DNA of 64,000 nucleotides, taken from contig DASRER010000020.1 in NCBI GenBank assembly GCA_035651995.1, positions 248,001 to 312,000 of the forward strand, given 5' to 3'. Source of the stretch: Terriglobales bacterium. Lineage in GTDB: Bacteria; Acidobacteriota; Terriglobia; Terriglobales; Acidobacteriaceae. Numbering within the stretch: position 1 is the stretch's first letter; the number at the start of each line of letters is the position of its first letter. Below the pieces are notes generated by a model. It did no database searches and was not told the origin of the DNA. It saw only the letters and a program-made list of their open reading frames with translations. The position numbers and the translations under genes were made by a program. Positions 47,028-55,121 of the stretch are shown in pieces.

Positions 47028-47142
47028 GGCTATTCGCTCTTGGCTTTTGGCCAAACACGCAGGAACGGCGGCACGTTGCGACTTGGCGGTGGGAGGAAGG
47101 AGGCCAAGAGCCAAGGAGCCAATGGCCAAGAGCGCAGTCAGG
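47028..47142. repeat. GGCCAAGAGCCAAGAGCG word repeat, inverted pair
   Basis: Left TCGCTCTTGGCTTTTGGCC; right GGCCAAGAGCCAAGGAGCC and GGCCAAGAGCG. The arms pair across about 60 bases upstream of the amidase promoter and downstream of the RNA candidate. Confidence 0.75.
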
Positions 47143-47146
47143 CAAG

Positions 47147-47183
47147 AAAAACAAATTCGCCGCTCGGCTCATCGCCGGCGGCG
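47147..47183 (-). terminator. Intrinsic terminator of the RNA candidate
   Basis: On the minus strand CGCCGCCGGC, loop GATGA, GCCGAGCGGCG with one bulged base, then AATTTGTTTTT. Confidence 0.6.
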
Positions 47184-47601
47184 CATTGTGCGTGCAAATA
47201 AGAATCCCGAGGTCCCGTTACCCCGCTTGCCTCGACCAGCAGCTCGCTTTAGTCCTTCGCCGACCTGCACCCTCACTGCGCTTTCGCGCCGCTCGGGACC
47301 CCCTTTCGGGAGCTAGCCTCTTATGTCGCTCATCGCCTCTCGCCTCGCGGCGGGCTGTGGTGCTCGACCAAGACTTCGTGCGATCCAAGCTCAGGTTCCG
47401 GGCTTGCCACCAACCGGACCTACCGGATAACGCCTCGGGATCCTATCTTGCCTCCGACTCATTCACTGTTCGTCTCGACCAGCCACACGCTAAAGACCCT
47501 CACCTGCCCTCCAACCGTCGCCTTGCGGCGCAGCCGGTGACCTCGGCTCGAGTCCCGGATTTAGCTGCCAACCGGGCGACCCAGTGAACTGTCAAAGAAC
47601 G
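47147..47601 (-). ncRNA. Candidate structured non-coding RNA, about 455 nt
   Basis: No convincing coding frame exists on either strand. Read on the minus strand, the segment follows a possible promoter (47608-47635). It starts with CGTTCTTTGACAG, similar to the boxA antitermination signal of rRNA leaders, and then contains clear stem-loops: AGGTCCGG / CCGGAACCT (47421-47394), CCCGAAAGGG (47310-47301) and GCGCGAAAGCGC (47289-47278). The last two have GNRA tetraloops. It ends with a hairpin and T-run (47183-47147). It lacks the RNase P, tmRNA and SRP RNA signatures I looked for. Strand and limits are inferred. It could also be a degenerate rRNA-operon remnant or ribozyme-like element. Confidence 0.45.
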
Positions 47602-47607
47602 AGTGTG

Positions 47608-47635
47608 GTTTTACGCTTTCTATTTTTTTAGTCAA
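47608..47635 (-). promoter_or_regulatory. Possible promoter of the RNA candidate
   Basis: Minus strand TTGACT (47635-47630), 16-base spacer of A-rich sequence, TAAAAC (47613-47608). The boxA-like sequence would then begin at the transcript start, closer than in known rRNA leaders, so a promoter further upstream is also possible. Confidence 0.4.
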
Positions 47636-47639
47636 ACAG

Positions 47640-48019
47640 TTTTTGCGATTTGTATCTGGTTTGTTTTCAATCGGGTGCAGCCTGTTCACAGACGCCTGCC
47701 AGAAAATTGTGCAATCCCATCGCACCAAACCCGCCAACGACAAGGATTTGCCAGTATTGACGCGCAAGAAAATTGCGTGAACACGGCGCGCAGCACGGGT
47801 TTTCGGCTTCTATGAATTGTGGGAAACGGGCTGCAAACCGCACTGGACGCGGGTTCTGAAAAAACCTTGGTAACTTTGAGGCGCCCGAAAAACGGCAGAA
47901 GCAGGTTCTGTTTCCAGCGTTCGACGACGGTGAAATCCAGCAATTCTGCACAATTTCTAGTGCGAAGTGCGGCGAAAAGCTTGAAATTTTGTTTTTCGGA
48001 GCGCTGCTAGGATAGGCGC
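47640..48019. other. AT-richer intergenic stretch before the ABC ATPase gene
   Basis: About 380 bases with no recognised gene. Composition is more AT-rich than average (CGAAAAACGGCAGAAGCAGG, AAATTTTGTTTTTCGG). It probably holds the promoters of the flanking units. Several short frames have no family features. Possible remnant of transferred DNA. Confidence 0.45.
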
Positions 48020-49015
48020 GTGACCGCTCCCCTGCTTGAAGTCAGCCGTCTGGACGTGAGTTTTTCCGCCACAGCACCACCGGCGGTGCGCAACGTCAGC
48101 TTTTCCATAGCTCCGGGCGAGGTTTTGGGGCTGGTGGGCGAATCGGGCTCGGGGAAGTCGGCCACGGCGCTGGCGATCTTGCGGCTCCTGCCGCCTCAAG
48201 CCCGCGTGAACGGGGAGATTCGCTTCGGTGGGCAAGACTTGGGTCCGCTGGGAGCGGAAGCCATGCGCTCGATCCGCGGGCGGCGCATCGCCATGATCTT
48301 CCAGGAGCCGATGACCGCGCTGAATCCGGTGATGCGCGTTGGTGACCAGGTGGCGGAGGCGGTGCTGGTGCATGGAGGACCGTCGTCGGTCGTTGGCCGT
48401 TGGTCGTCGGCCAAGGCCCGAGCCTGGAATCGCGCCGTGGAGATGCTCGACCTGGTTCGAATCCCGGACGCAGCGCGGCGTGCGCGCGCCTATCCGCACC
48501 AGCACTCCGGCGGGCAGCGCCAGCGCGTGATGATTGCCATGGCGCTGATGAACCGGCCCGAGCTGCTGATCGCCGACGAGCCCACCACCGCGCTCGACGT
48601 CACCATTCAGGCAGAAATCTTGGCTTTGCTCGCCGAGCTCCGCGAGAAATTCGGGCTGGCGATGCTGTTCATCTCGCACGACCTCGCCGTCGTCTCGCAG
48701 GTCGCGCACCGGGTGGCGGTGATGTACGCCGGCAGCATCGTGGAGATGGCCGCGACGGCGGAACTCTTCCGCGGGCCGATGCATCCCTACACGCGCGGCC
48801 TGCTGGCCAGCGTGCCCACACTGCGCACCGACCGCGCAAAGCCGCTGCCGGCGATCGAAGGCACCGTGCCCACCGTAGTCAACATGCCGCCGGGATGCGC
48901 TTTCGAGCCGCGCTGCGGACTACGCGTAGATGATTGCGCGAGGGAGTTGCCGGGATTGGTGGAGGTCGCCCCGGGGCATTTGGCAAGGTGTCCGGTGACC
49001 ATCCGGACACCCTAA
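48020..49015 (+). CDS. Peptide-type ABC transporter ATP-binding protein (DppD/OppD-like) with repeat insertion
   Basis: The 331-residue ATPase has Walker [13 protein letters not shown] (residues about 40-51), a Q-loop in [12 protein letters not shown] (about 93), the signature [15 protein letters not shown] (about 158-172), Walker [15 protein letters not shown] and the His switch. It ends with the oligopeptide-family Cys-rich segment [10 protein letters not shown]...DDCARELPG...ARCP, which may hold an iron-sulfur cluster. Residues about 121-136 ([16 protein letters not shown]) contain an extra piece encoded by a GGTCGTTGGCC word (48381-48413), inside a helical region. No permease or binding-protein gene is adjacent, so it is an orphan subunit here. 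It starts with GTG. Confidence 0.9.
   Translation: MTAPLLEVSRLDVSFSATAPPAVRNVSFSIAPGEVLGLVGESGSGKSATALAILRLLPPQARVNGEIRFGGQDLGPLGAEAMRSIRGRRIAMIFQEPMTALNPVMRVGDQVAEAVLVHGGPSSVVGRWSSAKARAWNRAVEMLDLVRIPDAARRARAYPHQHSGGQRQRVMIAMALMNRPELLIADEPTTALDVTIQAEILALLAELREKFGLAMLFISHDLAVVSQVAHRVAVMYAGSIVEMAATAELFRGPMHPYTRGLLASVPTLRTDRAKPLPAIEGTVPTVVNMPPGCAFEPRCGLRVDDCARELPGLVEVAPGHLARCPVTIRTP
48381..48413 (+). repeat. GGTCGTTGGCCGTTGGTCGT word repeat inside the ABC ATPase gene
   Basis: CGTCGTCGGT, CGTTGGCCGT, TGGTCGTCGG in tandem. The same word lies between hslV and hslU. It is in frame and adds about ten residues. Confidence 0.65.
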
Positions 49016-49171
49016 TCCGAGAGCGCCAGGTTCTTTTTGCACGCCCCACTCATGCGCCATCCGGAAGACGACCTGTTCTGACGGATATTGACGCTTGCTC
49101 ATCCCCTTCGGGGGGGAGAATCGGTGCCTCGTTTTGGCTGCATGAACGGGGAACAATGAGGAGGTCGCTAC

Positions 49172-49600
49172 ATGAGAAGACTTCTGTGGTTTTCAGTCAT
49201 GGCGGTTGCGGTCCTTGCACTCTGTGAAGCCGCGAGCGCGAACGTTTGCTCCTGCCCGACAGTGCAATTGGTTGAGCGCCGAACGTGTTCGCCTGGCAAC
49301 GGATGCTTCGCAGAATATGGGGTGTACGGTTGTAACTCCGAAGAGGCGAAAGGTTGTGAGAAGTGCGTCACAACCCAAAACAAATGCTGCAACGTCACCC
49401 CTTATCAGTCTGCGACTGAGGGGGAACAGTGCACCGGAGGACCCGGCGGGGGCGGCGCGGCCATGGATATTCGCTTGCTGCTGCGCGAGCGTTCTGTGCA
49501 GGAAGCCGAGGTGCTCGTTCCGACGTGCAAGGGCGGCTATGCGTCCCTCAATGACGCTGCAGGGTTCACTCACGACAGTCACGGGAGTGGCGGAAAATGA
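49172..49600 (+). CDS. Exported cysteine-rich hypothetical protein
   Basis: The 142-residue protein has a signal peptide (LWFSVMAVAVLALCEAASA) and a domain of about 65 residues with ten cysteines, in patterns such as NVCSCPT, TCSPGNGCF, GCEKCVTTQNKCCN and EQCTGG, suggesting several disulfides. A Gly-rich linker and a hydrophilic C-terminus follow. The start has a strong GAGGAGG site. Its stop overlaps the start of the next gene (ATGA), so the two are co-translated. Codon use is less GC-biased than in neighbouring housekeeping genes. I know no family; a secreted small disulfide-rich protein or toxin-like factor is possible but unproven. Confidence 0.72.
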   Translation: MRRLLWFSVMAVAVLALCEAASANVCSCPTVQLVERRTCSPGNGCFAEYGVYGCNSEEAKGCEKCVTTQNKCCNVTPYQSATEGEQCTGGPGGGGAAMDIRLLLRERSVQEAEVLVPTCKGGYASLNDAAGFTHDSHGSGGK

Positions 49601-50634
49601 CCGGGCTGCGCCTACTTCTCAGCGTTGCCTTTCTTTGCGGCGCATCGTTGGCTCAAAATGCGCCGCTTCCTTTAGCAATCAAAACAAGACTGCCTGTACA
49701 GAGTGAGAAGGCGCAGGGGTTTGTCCTGCCCATCAAGAGCGATGCTGACGGGAACATCTATCTCCGCGTAAATGAACGCGAGGTGGTTCGTGGCGGGCCC
49801 GTTTTGAAAATCGCCGCCGACGGATCTAAGGTGATTCGGTATGACTTGGCAAAATCGAGAGAATTGTCCAGCGCGCAGATCGTTGATTTTGCGCCGACTT
49901 CTGGCGGCGGCCTTATTCTCGCGGTACGTCGGACGAGGGACCAATTCTATTTGGTACGCTTTGACGCCGACGGTACGATTCGAAGCGAAGTCAGATTGGA
50001 GGGTGATATTGCTCCGTTGCAGTTAGCGGAGTTTGGGACGGGTGAGTTGCTGATTGCGGGTACGAAGGCGGGCGGCGACTCCGCTGAGATTGACTCGATT
50101 CCTACGGTCGCGCTGTATACCCATCGCGGCCAACTGATCCGTACGCTGCTGCTGAAAGAAGACCTCGCGCCCGCGGAAAAGTCTGGTCGCGCGACTCCTT
50201 CGGGCAGTATCCGTCAAGACCGGACGTTTGAAGATGCGCTTGTGCTCTCCAGCTTGCATTCATCAGACGATGGCAACATCTACCTGATGCGCCCAGGAAA
50301 CTCTGGTCCGATTTTTGTTGTGTCGCCTGGCGGCAGAATTGTTCGACGCATAACTCTCGAGCCACCGCGCCGCGCTTCCTACCTCGGCGCGATGGCAGTT
50401 TCCAGGCGCAGGATCGCGGCCAAGTATGTAATCAATCGCGACGAAGGGGGGCCTCAGATCGCGTCCATAGTCTTGCGAGTGTTTGATAGCGACTCCGGCA
50501 AACTGCTGGGAGAGTACGAACATTCGGACCCGTCGATCGGTTCAGCTTTTGCCGCCTATGACGGAGCAGAGTTTGTGTTCCTGGCTGCAGACGATCAAGG
50601 ACGATTGAATCTTCTTCACGTGGCACCGAATTGA
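49597..50634 (+). CDS. Exported beta-propeller-like hypothetical protein
   Basis: The 345-residue protein has a signal peptide (LRLLLSVAFLCGASLAQ) and repeated beta strands spaced about 40-50 residues apart, with motifs such as IKSDADGNIYLRV, LVRFDADGTIRSEV, LHSSDDGNIYLMRPG and IVRRITLE. The DxDGxIYL pattern resembles NHL or six-bladed propeller repeats. It overlaps the Cys-rich gene by four bases, so the two proteins are probably made together outside the cytoplasm. Function is unknown; propellers often bind other proteins or sugars. Confidence 0.75.
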   Translation: MTGLRLLLSVAFLCGASLAQNAPLPLAIKTRLPVQSEKAQGFVLPIKSDADGNIYLRVNEREVVRGGPVLKIAADGSKVIRYDLAKSRELSSAQIVDFAPTSGGGLILAVRRTRDQFYLVRFDADGTIRSEVRLEGDIAPLQLAEFGTGELLIAGTKAGGDSAEIDSIPTVALYTHRGQLIRTLLLKEDLAPAEKSGRATPSGSIRQDRTFEDALVLSSLHSSDDGNIYLMRPGNSGPIFVVSPGGRIVRRITLEPPRRASYLGAMAVSRRRIAAKYVINRDEGGPQIASIVLRVFDSDSGKLLGEYEHSDPSIGSAFAAYDGAEFVFLAADDQGRLNLLHVAPN

Positions 50635-50692
50635 CAGGGGTTACTTGGTCGCTCCCGGGCACCTGGCGCGGTGTCCGGTCGTGCAGGATAAG

Positions 50693-50918
50693 AATTTTTA
50701 ACCGCAGAGCGCGCAAAGGCCGCCGAGAAGACCAAATCCCTCACGGCGGTCACCCTGAGCGAGCGCGACAGCGCAAGTCGAAGGGTCCCTACTCAACCCG
50801 CACACTACCGCGGGAATAGGGATCCTTCGACTCGCCCTCGCCTGCTACGCGCACTCGGTCTTCGCTCAGGATGACCTGAATTTGGATTTCTCTGCGATCT
50901 CTGCGTGCTGCGGTGAAG
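50693..50918. repeat. Nested inverted repeats between convergent genes
   Basis: Outer arms: CCGCAGAGCGCGCAAAGG and TCTCTGCGATCTCTGCGTGC. Inner arms: GTCACCCTGAGCGAGCGCG with GTCGAAGGGTCCCTACT, and ATAGGGATCCTTCGAC with GTCTTCGCTCAGGATGAC. The inner element is of the widespread CCTGAGCGAG...GTCGAAGG type; here it is nested inside a CGCAGAG pair. The whole can fold into one long hairpin of more than 200 bases. Confidence 0.8.
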
Positions 50919-50920
50919 GC

Positions 50921-51985
50921 CTACGTGTTCTCCGCTACGGCGCCCTTGGGGCCGGCCGCCTGCGCTGAAGCTGCCGCCGGAGGTCGCGTCACCACCACGC
51001 CGCGCTCGTCGAACTTGCCGAAGATCATCTTGCCGGCGGTGGTCTGCAGCACCGAAGTCACGGCAATGTCGATGGTCTTGCCGATCATCTTGCGCGCGTT
51101 GTCGACCACCACCATGGTCCCGTCGTCGAGATAAGCCACGCCCTGGTTGTATTCCTTGCCTTCCTTGAGGATGAAGACCTTCATGATCTCGCCGGGCAGC
51201 ACGATGGGCTTCAGCGAGTTGGCCAGCTCGTTGATGTTCAGCACCTCCACGCCCTGGAGCTGCGCGACCTTATTCAGGTTGAAGTCGTTGGTGATGATCT
51301 TGGCCTCGTAGAGCTTGGCCAGCTCGATCAGCTTCATGTCCACCTCGCGGACGGCGGGGAAGTCGTCTTCCACGATCTGGACCGAGAGCGAGGCGATTTT
51401 CTGGATGCGCTGCAAAATGTCGAGCCCGCGGCGGCCGCGGTTGCGCTTGAGCGAGTCGGCCGAGTCGGCCACGAGCTGCAATTCGCGCAGCACGAATTGC
51501 GGGATGACGATGATCCCGTCGAGGAAGCCGGTTTCGGCGATGTCGGCGATGCGGCCGTCGATGATGACGCTGGTGTCGAGGATCTTGTAGCTCTTCTTGG
51601 CCTGCTTCTCGCCGCCGAAGATACCGCCCAGGGCGGAGAGGTTCAGCAGGTCGCCCTTGTTCGCCCCCACGATCAGTCCAACGTAGGCCATGAGCAGCAT
51701 GACGAACATCTGCAGGAAGCTCTGCGTGTTTCCCGGCTGGACGCTGTTCTTGATGACCAGGCTGAACAGGTAGGCGCCGAAGATGCCGGTAATGCTGCCG
51801 ATCACCGCGCCAATCAGCCGCTTGAGGCTGACCTCGAGCAGGCGGATCTCAAACAGCACGACGACCACGCCGATGGCGGCGCCGGCAGCGGCGTCGGTCA
51901 GGGGATCAAAGCCAAAGGGGTGAAAGATGTAGGCGGCGGTGGTGAGAATGGCAATGAAAACAAGACGAATGAACAGCAGTTCCAT
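50921..51985 (-). CDS. PIN-TRAM domain membrane protein (YacL-like)
   Basis: The 354-residue protein has four hydrophobic segments ([73 protein letters not shown]) and a cytoplasmic PIN nuclease domain with acidic residues in [15 protein letters not shown] (about residue 148), [12 protein letters not shown] and [14 protein letters not shown]. The C-terminus is a TRAM RNA-binding domain ([30 protein letters not shown]). Family members are putative membrane-bound ribonucleases. The ATG at 51985 gives [10 protein letters not shown]; a longer frame upstream has no family sequence. Confidence 0.92.
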   Translation of the reverse strand: MELLFIRLVFIAILTTAAYIFHPFGFDPLTDAAAGAAIGVVVVLFEIRLLEVSLKRLIGAVIGSITGIFGAYLFSLVIKNSVQPGNTQSFLQMFVMLLMAYVGLIVGANKGDLLNLSALGGIFGGEKQAKKSYKILDTSVIIDGRIADIAETGFLDGIIVIPQFVLRELQLVADSADSLKRNRGRRGLDILQRIQKIASLSVQIVEDDFPAVREVDMKLIELAKLYEAKIITNDFNLNKVAQLQGVEVLNINELANSLKPIVLPGEIMKVFILKEGKEYNQGVAYLDDGTMVVVDNARKMIGKTIDIAVTSVLQTTAGKMIFGKFDERGVVVTRPPAAASAQAAGPKGAVAENT

Positions 51986-52385
51986 AAGGCGGGGACCTCC
52001 CCTTTCCGGTCCACGCCGCGCTTCGCCCGCCGCATTATGAACACATTGGCCCAGCGGTGCGCACTTCGCGGTGCTGACCTGCACGTCGGCGGCCCCAAGC
52101 CCCGCTTTACCTCGTCAAATCGGGCCACCGCAGTTAATCGCGGAGCGAATAGATGAATGAATAAAGGTTTGCTCCGCAGTTCCCGCCGCCGGGCCGAGCC
52201 CGTCCGCAGGAACGTTTCCCAGCGCCGTCAACCCCGGCGTCTGGCAGAGCGCGAGTATATAACGCGCGGCGCGGGGTGTGGCGTGAAGAAAAGTAATCGC
52301 CTGGTCACCGCAAGTTACTCCCTCAGTAAACATTTAGCCGCGGATAGATATTGACCGTGGTGTTAACAGACGGCATTGTTCAAGC

Positions 52386-52514
52386 GGGCCCTTTTCGTCC
52401 GCTCGGAAAAACTTTTCAGGCCTTGGGCTGAACCGAATGGGACAAGCCGAGCGGGGTTGTACGAAGCCCGGCGCGCACTATCTCGGGGGAGAAATCGCGC
52501 GCCGGGTATTTTTT
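52386..52514 (+). ncRNA. Small RNA candidate, about 130 nt
   Basis: A first stem CCGCTCGG (52399-52406) / CCGAGCGG (52447-52454) encloses about 40 bases. It is followed by a linker and a strong intrinsic terminator. No coding frame fits. The promoter (TTGACC at 52351, CATTGT at 52374) is weak at the -10. It lies 220 bases before the M1 gene with repeats between, so a leader of that gene is less likely. It lacks the GGAAGGAAGCAGCC loop of small SRP RNA. Confidence 0.4.
52467..52514 (+). terminator. Strong intrinsic terminator
   Basis: CCCGGCGCGC (52467-52476) pairs exactly with GCGCGCCGGG (52497-52506), followed by TATTTTTT. No coding gene precedes it on this strand, which is why a small RNA is proposed. 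Confidence 0.8.
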
Positions 52515-52524
52515 GTAAATCGGC

Positions 52525-52715
52525 ACTCGGCAATCAGCAATTGGCAGTTGGCCCGCGAACGCCCTTGCTCGCCTCAGCATTCACAGCGCCTGCGCCAGGA
52601 AAACCAGTCACGCGGCGAATGCGGATGACCATCTCGGCGTCAGCACGACCAGTCGTTCCGAGGGCCACGATTTTCGGCGGGCTGAATGCTGATGGCTGAA
52701 ATGCTGAGTGCTGCT
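52525..52715. repeat. GGCACTCGGCAATCAGC and CTGAATGCTGATGGC word repeats
   Basis: Left: CACTCGGCAATCAGCAATTGGCAGTTGG. Right: GCTGAATGCTGATGGC and TGAAATGCTGAGTGCTG. Same family as at 1.6 kb, arms in opposite sense. Confidence 0.75.
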
Positions 52716-52719
52716 CCTG

Positions 52720-52725
52720 TACAAT
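52720..52725 (+). promoter_or_regulatory. -10 box of the M1 peptidase gene
   Basis: TACAAT, 9 bases before the ATG at 52735; it argues against the longer frame starting at 52708. Confidence 0.45.
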
Positions 52726-52734
52726 CCCGTGCTC

Positions 52735-54966
52735 ATGAAGCAGCGGGCGTTTCTGCGGCTGGCAGTTCTGCTGGCGCTGGCGACCTCGGCCAACGCCAGG
52801 TACGTTGCCGATCCCATCGTTCGCTACAAGATTGACGCGCCCCTCGACGCCAAGAACAAGACGATCAATGGGCATGAAATCATCCAGTGGCGCAATCACA
52901 GCGCCGACTTGGTGCCCGACCTGCAGTTCCATCTTTATCTGAATGCCTTCAAGAACAACTACTCCACGTTCATGCGCGAGGGCGGCGCCACCAGCCGGCG
53001 GGTGAAGTTCCTCAACGAGGCGGAGGCGTGGGGATACGAACAGATTCGGTCGTTAAAGGTGAATGGAAACGACCTGACTTCGCAGCTTCGCTACATCCAG
53101 CCCGACGACGGCAACCCCTACGACCAGACGGTGGCGCGTGTGCCGTTGCCCGCCCCCATCGCCGGCGGGGGCACGGTGACGATCGAAATTCAGTGGACGT
53201 CGAAGCTGCCGCACATTTTTGCGCGCACCGGGTGCCGCGAAGACTTCTGCCTGGTGGCCCAGTGGTTCCCGAAGCCGTGCGTCTGGGAGGCGAAGGGCGA
53301 GCGCCATCGCGCGCAGTCAGGCTGGAACTGCCACCAGTTCCACACCTCAACCGAGTTCTACGCCGACTACGGCACGTTCGACGTGAACCTCACCGTGCCC
53401 TCCGACTTCGAGATCGCCGCCACCGGCGCCGAGCGCGGCTCACATCACAACGGGGACGGCACAACCACCTACAACTACTACCAGGAGGACGTGCACGACT
53501 TCGCCTGGACCACGCAGCCGAAGTCGCAGGCGATCAAGGTCGTCCGCTGGTTCAAGGCCGACGAGCAGGTGACGCCGTCGGAGATCGCGGAGTGGTCGAG
53601 GAAGACCGCTGCGCCGCCCGAAGACGTGAAGCTTCAGGACGTGAAGGTCACGCTGTTCGCGCAACGCGAGCACACGGGCCAGGTCGACCGCCACTTCAAA
53701 GCCGCGTTCGCCGGGCTGAAGTGGTTCGGCCTGTTCTACGGAAAGTATCCGTATGACGTGCTCACCTTCGTGGATCCGCCGCCGTTCACGGGACGCGGCG
53801 CCGGCGGCATGGAGTATCCGACGTTTTTCACCGCGGGCACCGAGTACTGGCCGGGCCAGCACAAGCTCGATCCCGAGGGCGTGATCGTGCACGAGTTCGG
53901 ACACCAGTTCTGGTACGGCCTGGTAGGCAACAACGAATTCGAAGAAGCATGGCTCGACGAAGGCTTCAACTCGTACTCGACCGGCAAAGTGCTGGAGCGC
54001 GCCTACGGACCGAATTATTCCTACGCGTACATCAACGGGATTCCGTTTCCGGCGATCGGCTGGATTGACCTGCCGGTGCCGCGCTATCCCTGGTACAAGG
54101 TCGGTAATGTCTGGATCGGTCCGTTCTGGGAGTGGGTGGCGGAGCCACAGAAGTACGGACGCACGCGCTCCTATTGGAACAACGCCCGCACCGACGCCAT
54201 GGAGCGCTACGCCTGGCTAACCCTCGACCGCGGCAGTTACCAGGACCAGGCGTACTCCAAGCCGGAACTCACGCTGCGCACGCTGGAGGCGCTGCTTGGC
54301 GACGCGTGGCCGCGCGTCATCCGCGCCTACCACCAGCGCTGGCGCTTCAAGCATCCCGACGCCATCGACTTCATGGACACAGTGCGCGAGGTCAGCGGCC
54401 AGGACATGAAGTGGTTCTTCGACCAGACGGTGTACGGCGCCGAGATCGTGAACTACTCAGTCTCGTTTACCGACGGACATGAGCCGGAGATGAAGGGCTA
54501 CTTCGATCGCGACGGGAAGCCGGCCATGCAGACATCCGCTGGCGACGACAAAGACGACAGCGGCGGCGACCCGAATCGTCCCCGCGAAGCCGAAGTCCTT
54601 GTGCGGCGTCTCGGCAGGATGCGCTTCCCGGTGCAGGTGGTTGTGAAGTTCGAGGACGGCAGCGAGGACCGGAAAGTGTGGGACCTGCACTCGGGAAGTA
54701 CCGCGATGGTTCCGCCTCCGCCGCCGGGAGCAGTGGCGCCCTCGGTGATCAGCGATGAGCAGTACCGCTGGATCAAGTACAAGTACTTCGGCCGGCCACG
54801 GATCGTCTCGGCGGAAGTGGATCCCGACTTTCAGATCAAGCTGGAAGTTGCGCGCACCGATAACTCGGCGCTGCGCGAACCGGTGCGGCTGGCGGCGGAC
54901 AAGTGGTATCTGCGCTGGGTGGTGTGGTTGCAGAACGTGCTGATGTCGTTTTCCTACTTTGGGTGA
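52735..54966 (+). CDS. M1 family metallopeptidase, exported
   Basis: The 743-residue protein has a signal peptide (FLRLAVLLALATSANA), an N-terminal beta domain (RYKIDAPLDAKNKTINGHE, LQFHLYLNAFKNNY) and the gluzincin catalytic core: GGMEYPTFF in place of GAMEN (about residue 361), HEFGHQFWYGLVGNNEFEEAWLDEGFN with HExxH and the downstream Glu (about 386-412), and YSYAYINGIPFPAIGW. A helical and beta C-terminal region completes it. The family cleaves N-terminal residues from peptides, here outside the cytoplasm. It ends before a CACACGAAGGACACGAAGG repeat. Confidence 0.93.
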   Translation: MKQRAFLRLAVLLALATSANARYVADPIVRYKIDAPLDAKNKTINGHEIIQWRNHSADLVPDLQFHLYLNAFKNNYSTFMREGGATSRRVKFLNEAEAWGYEQIRSLKVNGNDLTSQLRYIQPDDGNPYDQTVARVPLPAPIAGGGTVTIEIQWTSKLPHIFARTGCREDFCLVAQWFPKPCVWEAKGERHRAQSGWNCHQFHTSTEFYADYGTFDVNLTVPSDFEIAATGAERGSHHNGDGTTTYNYYQEDVHDFAWTTQPKSQAIKVVRWFKADEQVTPSEIAEWSRKTAAPPEDVKLQDVKVTLFAQREHTGQVDRHFKAAFAGLKWFGLFYGKYPYDVLTFVDPPPFTGRGAGGMEYPTFFTAGTEYWPGQHKLDPEGVIVHEFGHQFWYGLVGNNEFEEAWLDEGFNSYSTGKVLERAYGPNYSYAYINGIPFPAIGWIDLPVPRYPWYKVGNVWIGPFWEWVAEPQKYGRTRSYWNNARTDAMERYAWLTLDRGSYQDQAYSKPELTLRTLEALLGDAWPRVIRAYHQRWRFKHPDAIDFMDTVREVSGQDMKWFFDQTVYGAEIVNYSVSFTDGHEPEMKGYFDRDGKPAMQTSAGDDKDDSGGDPNRPREAEVLVRRLGRMRFPVQVVVKFEDGSEDRKVWDLHSGSTAMVPPPPPGAVAPSVISDEQYRWIKYKYFGRPRIVSAEVDPDFQIKLEVARTDNSALREPVRLAADKWYLRWVVWLQNVLMSFSYFG

Positions 54967-55031
54967 CGCGCTCTTGGCGGTTGGTGCCTGGCTTGAACAG
55001 AAATGACAGCGTCGGTCAATAGAATGCAAAG

Positions 55032-55115
55032 CCTCACACGAAGGACACGAAGGCAGGCAAAGGGTTTCGGCCAGAGTCCTTCGTGTGACCTTTGTGTGAT
55101 TCGTGTGCAACGGTT
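55032..55115. repeat. CACACGAAGGACACGAAGGC word repeat, inverted pair
   Basis: Left TCACACGAAGGACACGAAGG; right GTCCTTCGTGTGACC and TTTGTGTGATTCGTG. It forms a hairpin upstream of the next gene. Confidence 0.75.
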
Positions 55116-55121
55116 CTCTTG

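Larger units (their letters stand above)
51986..52734. other. Long non-coding stretch with a small-RNA candidate and repeats
   Basis: About 750 bases without a gene. From left: the leader of the PIN-TRAM gene; AT-poor sequence of no recognised kind; a possible plus-strand promoter TTGACC-N17-CATTGT (52351-52379); a small-RNA candidate with its own terminator (52386-52514); repeat words GGCACTCGGCAATCAGCAATTGG and GGGCTGAATGCTGATGGC (52525-52715); and the promoter of the M1 peptidase gene. Confidence 0.6.

Noticed and set aside
47186-47587. A 133-residue frame on the plus strand over the RNA candidate
   Set aside because: Its product is an Arg/Ser/Pro-rich mixture without pattern, it has no ribosome binding site, and the DNA shows stems and tetraloops instead.
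47147-47601. RNase P RNA, tmRNA, SRP RNA or rRNA leader
   Set aside because: The conserved sequences of the first three are not present on either strand, and no rRNA follows the boxA-like element. A covariance search could still change this.
48452-48475. GGTTCGAATCCC, the look of a tRNA T-arm
   Set aside because: It lies inside the conserved ABC ATPase frame (LDLVRIPD) and no acceptor, D or anticodon stem can be folded around it.
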